Of a stretch of DNA of 14,773 nt, positions 13,533 through 14,773 are shown piece by piece. The position numbers and the translations under genes are program-made. Source of the DNA: DIGJ01 sp031553075. GTDB lineage: Bacteria; Bacillota; Clostridia; Lachnospirales; Lachnospiraceae. The stretch is from positions 1 through 14,773 of the forward strand of contig JAVBLX010000225.1 of assembly GCA_031553075.1 (NCBI GenBank), read 5' to 3'. The notes beneath the pieces are model-generated. The model made no database searches. It saw only the letters and a list, made by a program, of their open reading frames with translations, and was not told the origin of the DNA. How positions within the stretch are numbered: position 1 is the stretch's first letter; each line of letters starts with the position of its first letter.

Positions 13533-14600
13533 CTATTTCCCTGTATTTTTCGTAATAAATCTTTGAACATTTCCATAGTTAATGATTTGATGAGGCAGAA
13601 TGACATATTTTTCATTTTTTATATGGACTTCATCTGGGATTTTCTCCTCCATAGCAAGAGCATAGGCAAGTTTCATGATGGCCTCGGCCTGACCGTTGGC
13701 ATCGTTGTAAACCGTTCCCTCCATATACTTATTTTTCACCATTTCCAGCGCCTCTGCCATTCCATCCACCCCTACAATCAGAGGACGCTTCTCAATGCTT
13801 CTGGTTCCCAGTACATCCAGAGCACCCAATGCCATATCATCATCATTGGAAATGATCACTTCAATTTGATAAGGATACCGCTCCATCAAACTGCCCATTT
13901 TAGTCTTCGCCTGGGTTCGATTCCAGTTGGCAATTTCATCCCCAAGCTTTTCCAGCTTATATCCTGCTGCCTCAATGGTACTTACCGAGGTCTGGGTCCG
14001 TACAATGGCATCCTGATGGTTGGGTTCTCCTTCTAAAATAACATATTGAAGCACACCGTCTCCATTTTTATCAATTTCCTCAAAACGCTGCCGGCAAGCA
14101 TCTATCACAATCTTTCCCTGCATCTGCCCAGCTTCTTTCGGATCTATCCCCACATAATAGAGCTTATCCCACCGTTCCAGGTCCTCTTCAACCAGCTCGC
14201 GGTTGAAAAAGACCACTGGCATATCGACACTTTTTGCTTTATCAATAACCGTGGTAGCATCTGTACGATCCACCAAAGTGACACAAACCACATCATACCC
14301 TTTATCCGCAAACCGCTCCACCTGGTCATTCTGCTTTAATTGACTTCCTCCCGCACTTACCACATCCAAGCTGATGGTAGTCTCAGTTTCCAGCTCCAGC
14401 TCCTTCTGCCATGCGCTCAAATAGGATACCATATCGACCATTAGAGAATCATATTCATCATATATGCATATTCCAACCCGGATACTTTCTTTCTTTTCCG
14501 CCTGTTTTCCAAAGCTATAAGGATAGGAACAGCCAGTTATACAGCAAAGGCAAATCAGTAATGCCACCAGCCTGAGGTATCGTTTTCTTTTACTCTTCAT
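13533..14600 (-). CDS. mglB: Glucose/galactose-binding lipoprotein, MglB-like
   Basis: A 355-aa binding lipoprotein; signal peptide with lipobox ITGC, Cys24 as anchor, then a binding fold. Residues known to hold glucose in Escherichia coli MglB are matched in order: Asp51 (for D14), Asn133 (N91), His195, Asp197 and Arg201 in GEPNHQDAIVRT (H152, D154, R158), Trp226 (W183), Asn252 (N211), Asp279 (D236) and Asn299 (N256); only F16 is changed, to Leu53. The calcium loop is also kept, DKNGDGVLQ from 177. So it very probably binds glucose or galactose. GGAGGG precedes the ATG by about ten bases and overlaps the end of the upstream gene. It is separated from chvE-gguAB by a terminator and has no ATPase or permease of its own here; it may share that transporter or present sugar to a chemoreceptor or sensor kinase. 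Confidence 0.88.
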   Translation of the reverse strand: MKSKRKRYLRLVALLICLCCITGCSYPYSFGKQAEKKESIRVGICIYDEYDSLMVDMVSYLSAWQKELELETETTISLDVVSAGGSQLKQNDQVERFADKGYDVVCVTLVDRTDATTVIDKAKSVDMPVVFFNRELVEEDLERWDKLYYVGIDPKEAGQMQGKIVIDACRQRFEEIDKNGDGVLQYVILEGEPNHQDAIVRTQTSVSTIEAAGYKLEKLGDEIANWNRTQAKTKMGSLMERYPYQIEVIISNDDDMALGALDVLGTRSIEKRPLIVGVDGMAEALEMVKNKYMEGTVYNDANGQAEAIMKLAYALAMEEKIPDEVHIKNEKYVILPHQIINYGNVQRFITKNTGK

Positions 14601-14613
14601 CTCCGCTTCCCTC

Positions 14614-14773
14614 CTATTTTACAAATGGAAATAACAGCTTCTGATTGTTCATGGTATACATGTCCCGTTTCGTTATCGCTCTGAACTCCACTTGCTTTTC
14701 CAGGTCTTCATTGTCACCATCCACTTCATCCAAAAGCCTTTTCACTCCCAGATAGCCAATGCTGAATTCATTT
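14614..14773 (-). CDS. C-terminal end of a probable substrate-binding protein (partial)
   Basis: The last 52 codons of a leftward gene cut by the window edge, stop TAG at 14614-14616. It reads NEFSIGYLGVKRLLDEVDGD near the start and ends MYTMNNQKLLFPFVK. The FSIGYLGVKRLL part followed by a short strand and this tail resembles the C-terminus of sugar-binding proteins that stand next to two-component sensors in Clostridia, but a LacI-type regulator cannot be excluded. Its stop is 13 bp before the MglB-like start codon and merges with that gene's ribosome binding site, so the two are one operon. Confidence 0.6.
   Translation of the reverse strand, partial: NEFSIGYLGVKRLLDEVDGDNEDLEKQVEFRAITKRDMYTMNNQKLLFPFVK

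Overview
The window looks like a chromosomal segment of a low-GC, Gram-positive anaerobe of the Clostridia, most likely Lachnospiraceae. The reasons are strong AGGAGG-type ribosome binding sites, an Agr-type GHKL kinase with a LytTR regulator, Firmicute-style sugar lipoproteins with PAAET-rich linkers, and an EcsC-family protein. No RNA genes, insertion sequences, CRISPR arrays or phage genes were seen. The left third (1 to about 5980) is visibly more AT-rich than the rest and reads like an accessory cassette. The right two thirds look like ordinary sugar-uptake and chemotaxis chromosome.

Left cassette (1-5976). A response regulator with a LytTR DNA-binding domain and a membrane GHKL histidine kinase are encoded leftward and overlap by one base. 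The kinase lacks the usual C-terminal end. Divergent from them is a four-gene operon: a 158-aa secreted protein with a signal peptide and two cysteines, a stem-loop, two overlapping FtsX/MacB-like four-helix permeases, and an ABC ATPase. A 19-bp stem that probably terminates transcription closes it. The layout (small secreted protein, large-ectodomain membrane protein, ABC ATPase) resembles the lactococcin 972-type bacteriocin loci, but the cargo is not one I recognise and the membrane protein is split in two. The 356-bp divergent intergenic region carries two clusters of three helically phased TTNNACA-type repeats, a 20-bp near-palindrome over a good promoter, and an eight-G tract where a -35 box would be. 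My reading is a sensor-controlled export or immunity system for a previously undescribed secreted peptide.

Middle (5999-9249), all leftward. It holds a 77-aa hypothetical protein, an EcsC-family protein preceded by two tandem palindromic operators, and a methyl-accepting chemotaxis protein. The cytoplasmic N-terminus of the chemotaxis protein is an unusual PKKS repeat.

Right (9264-14773), all leftward. A ChvE/GguA/GguB-type multiple-monosaccharide ABC transporter (lipoprotein, double ATPase, permease) lies downstream of an MglB-like glucose/galactose-binding lipoprotein and the C-terminal end of a further gene, possibly another binding protein, cut by the window edge. The first two binding proteins could both feed the transporter, or the MglB-like one could serve a sugar sensor encoded beyond the right edge. 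Hairpins sit between chvE and gguA, upstream of chvE, after the MglB-like gene and after gguB.
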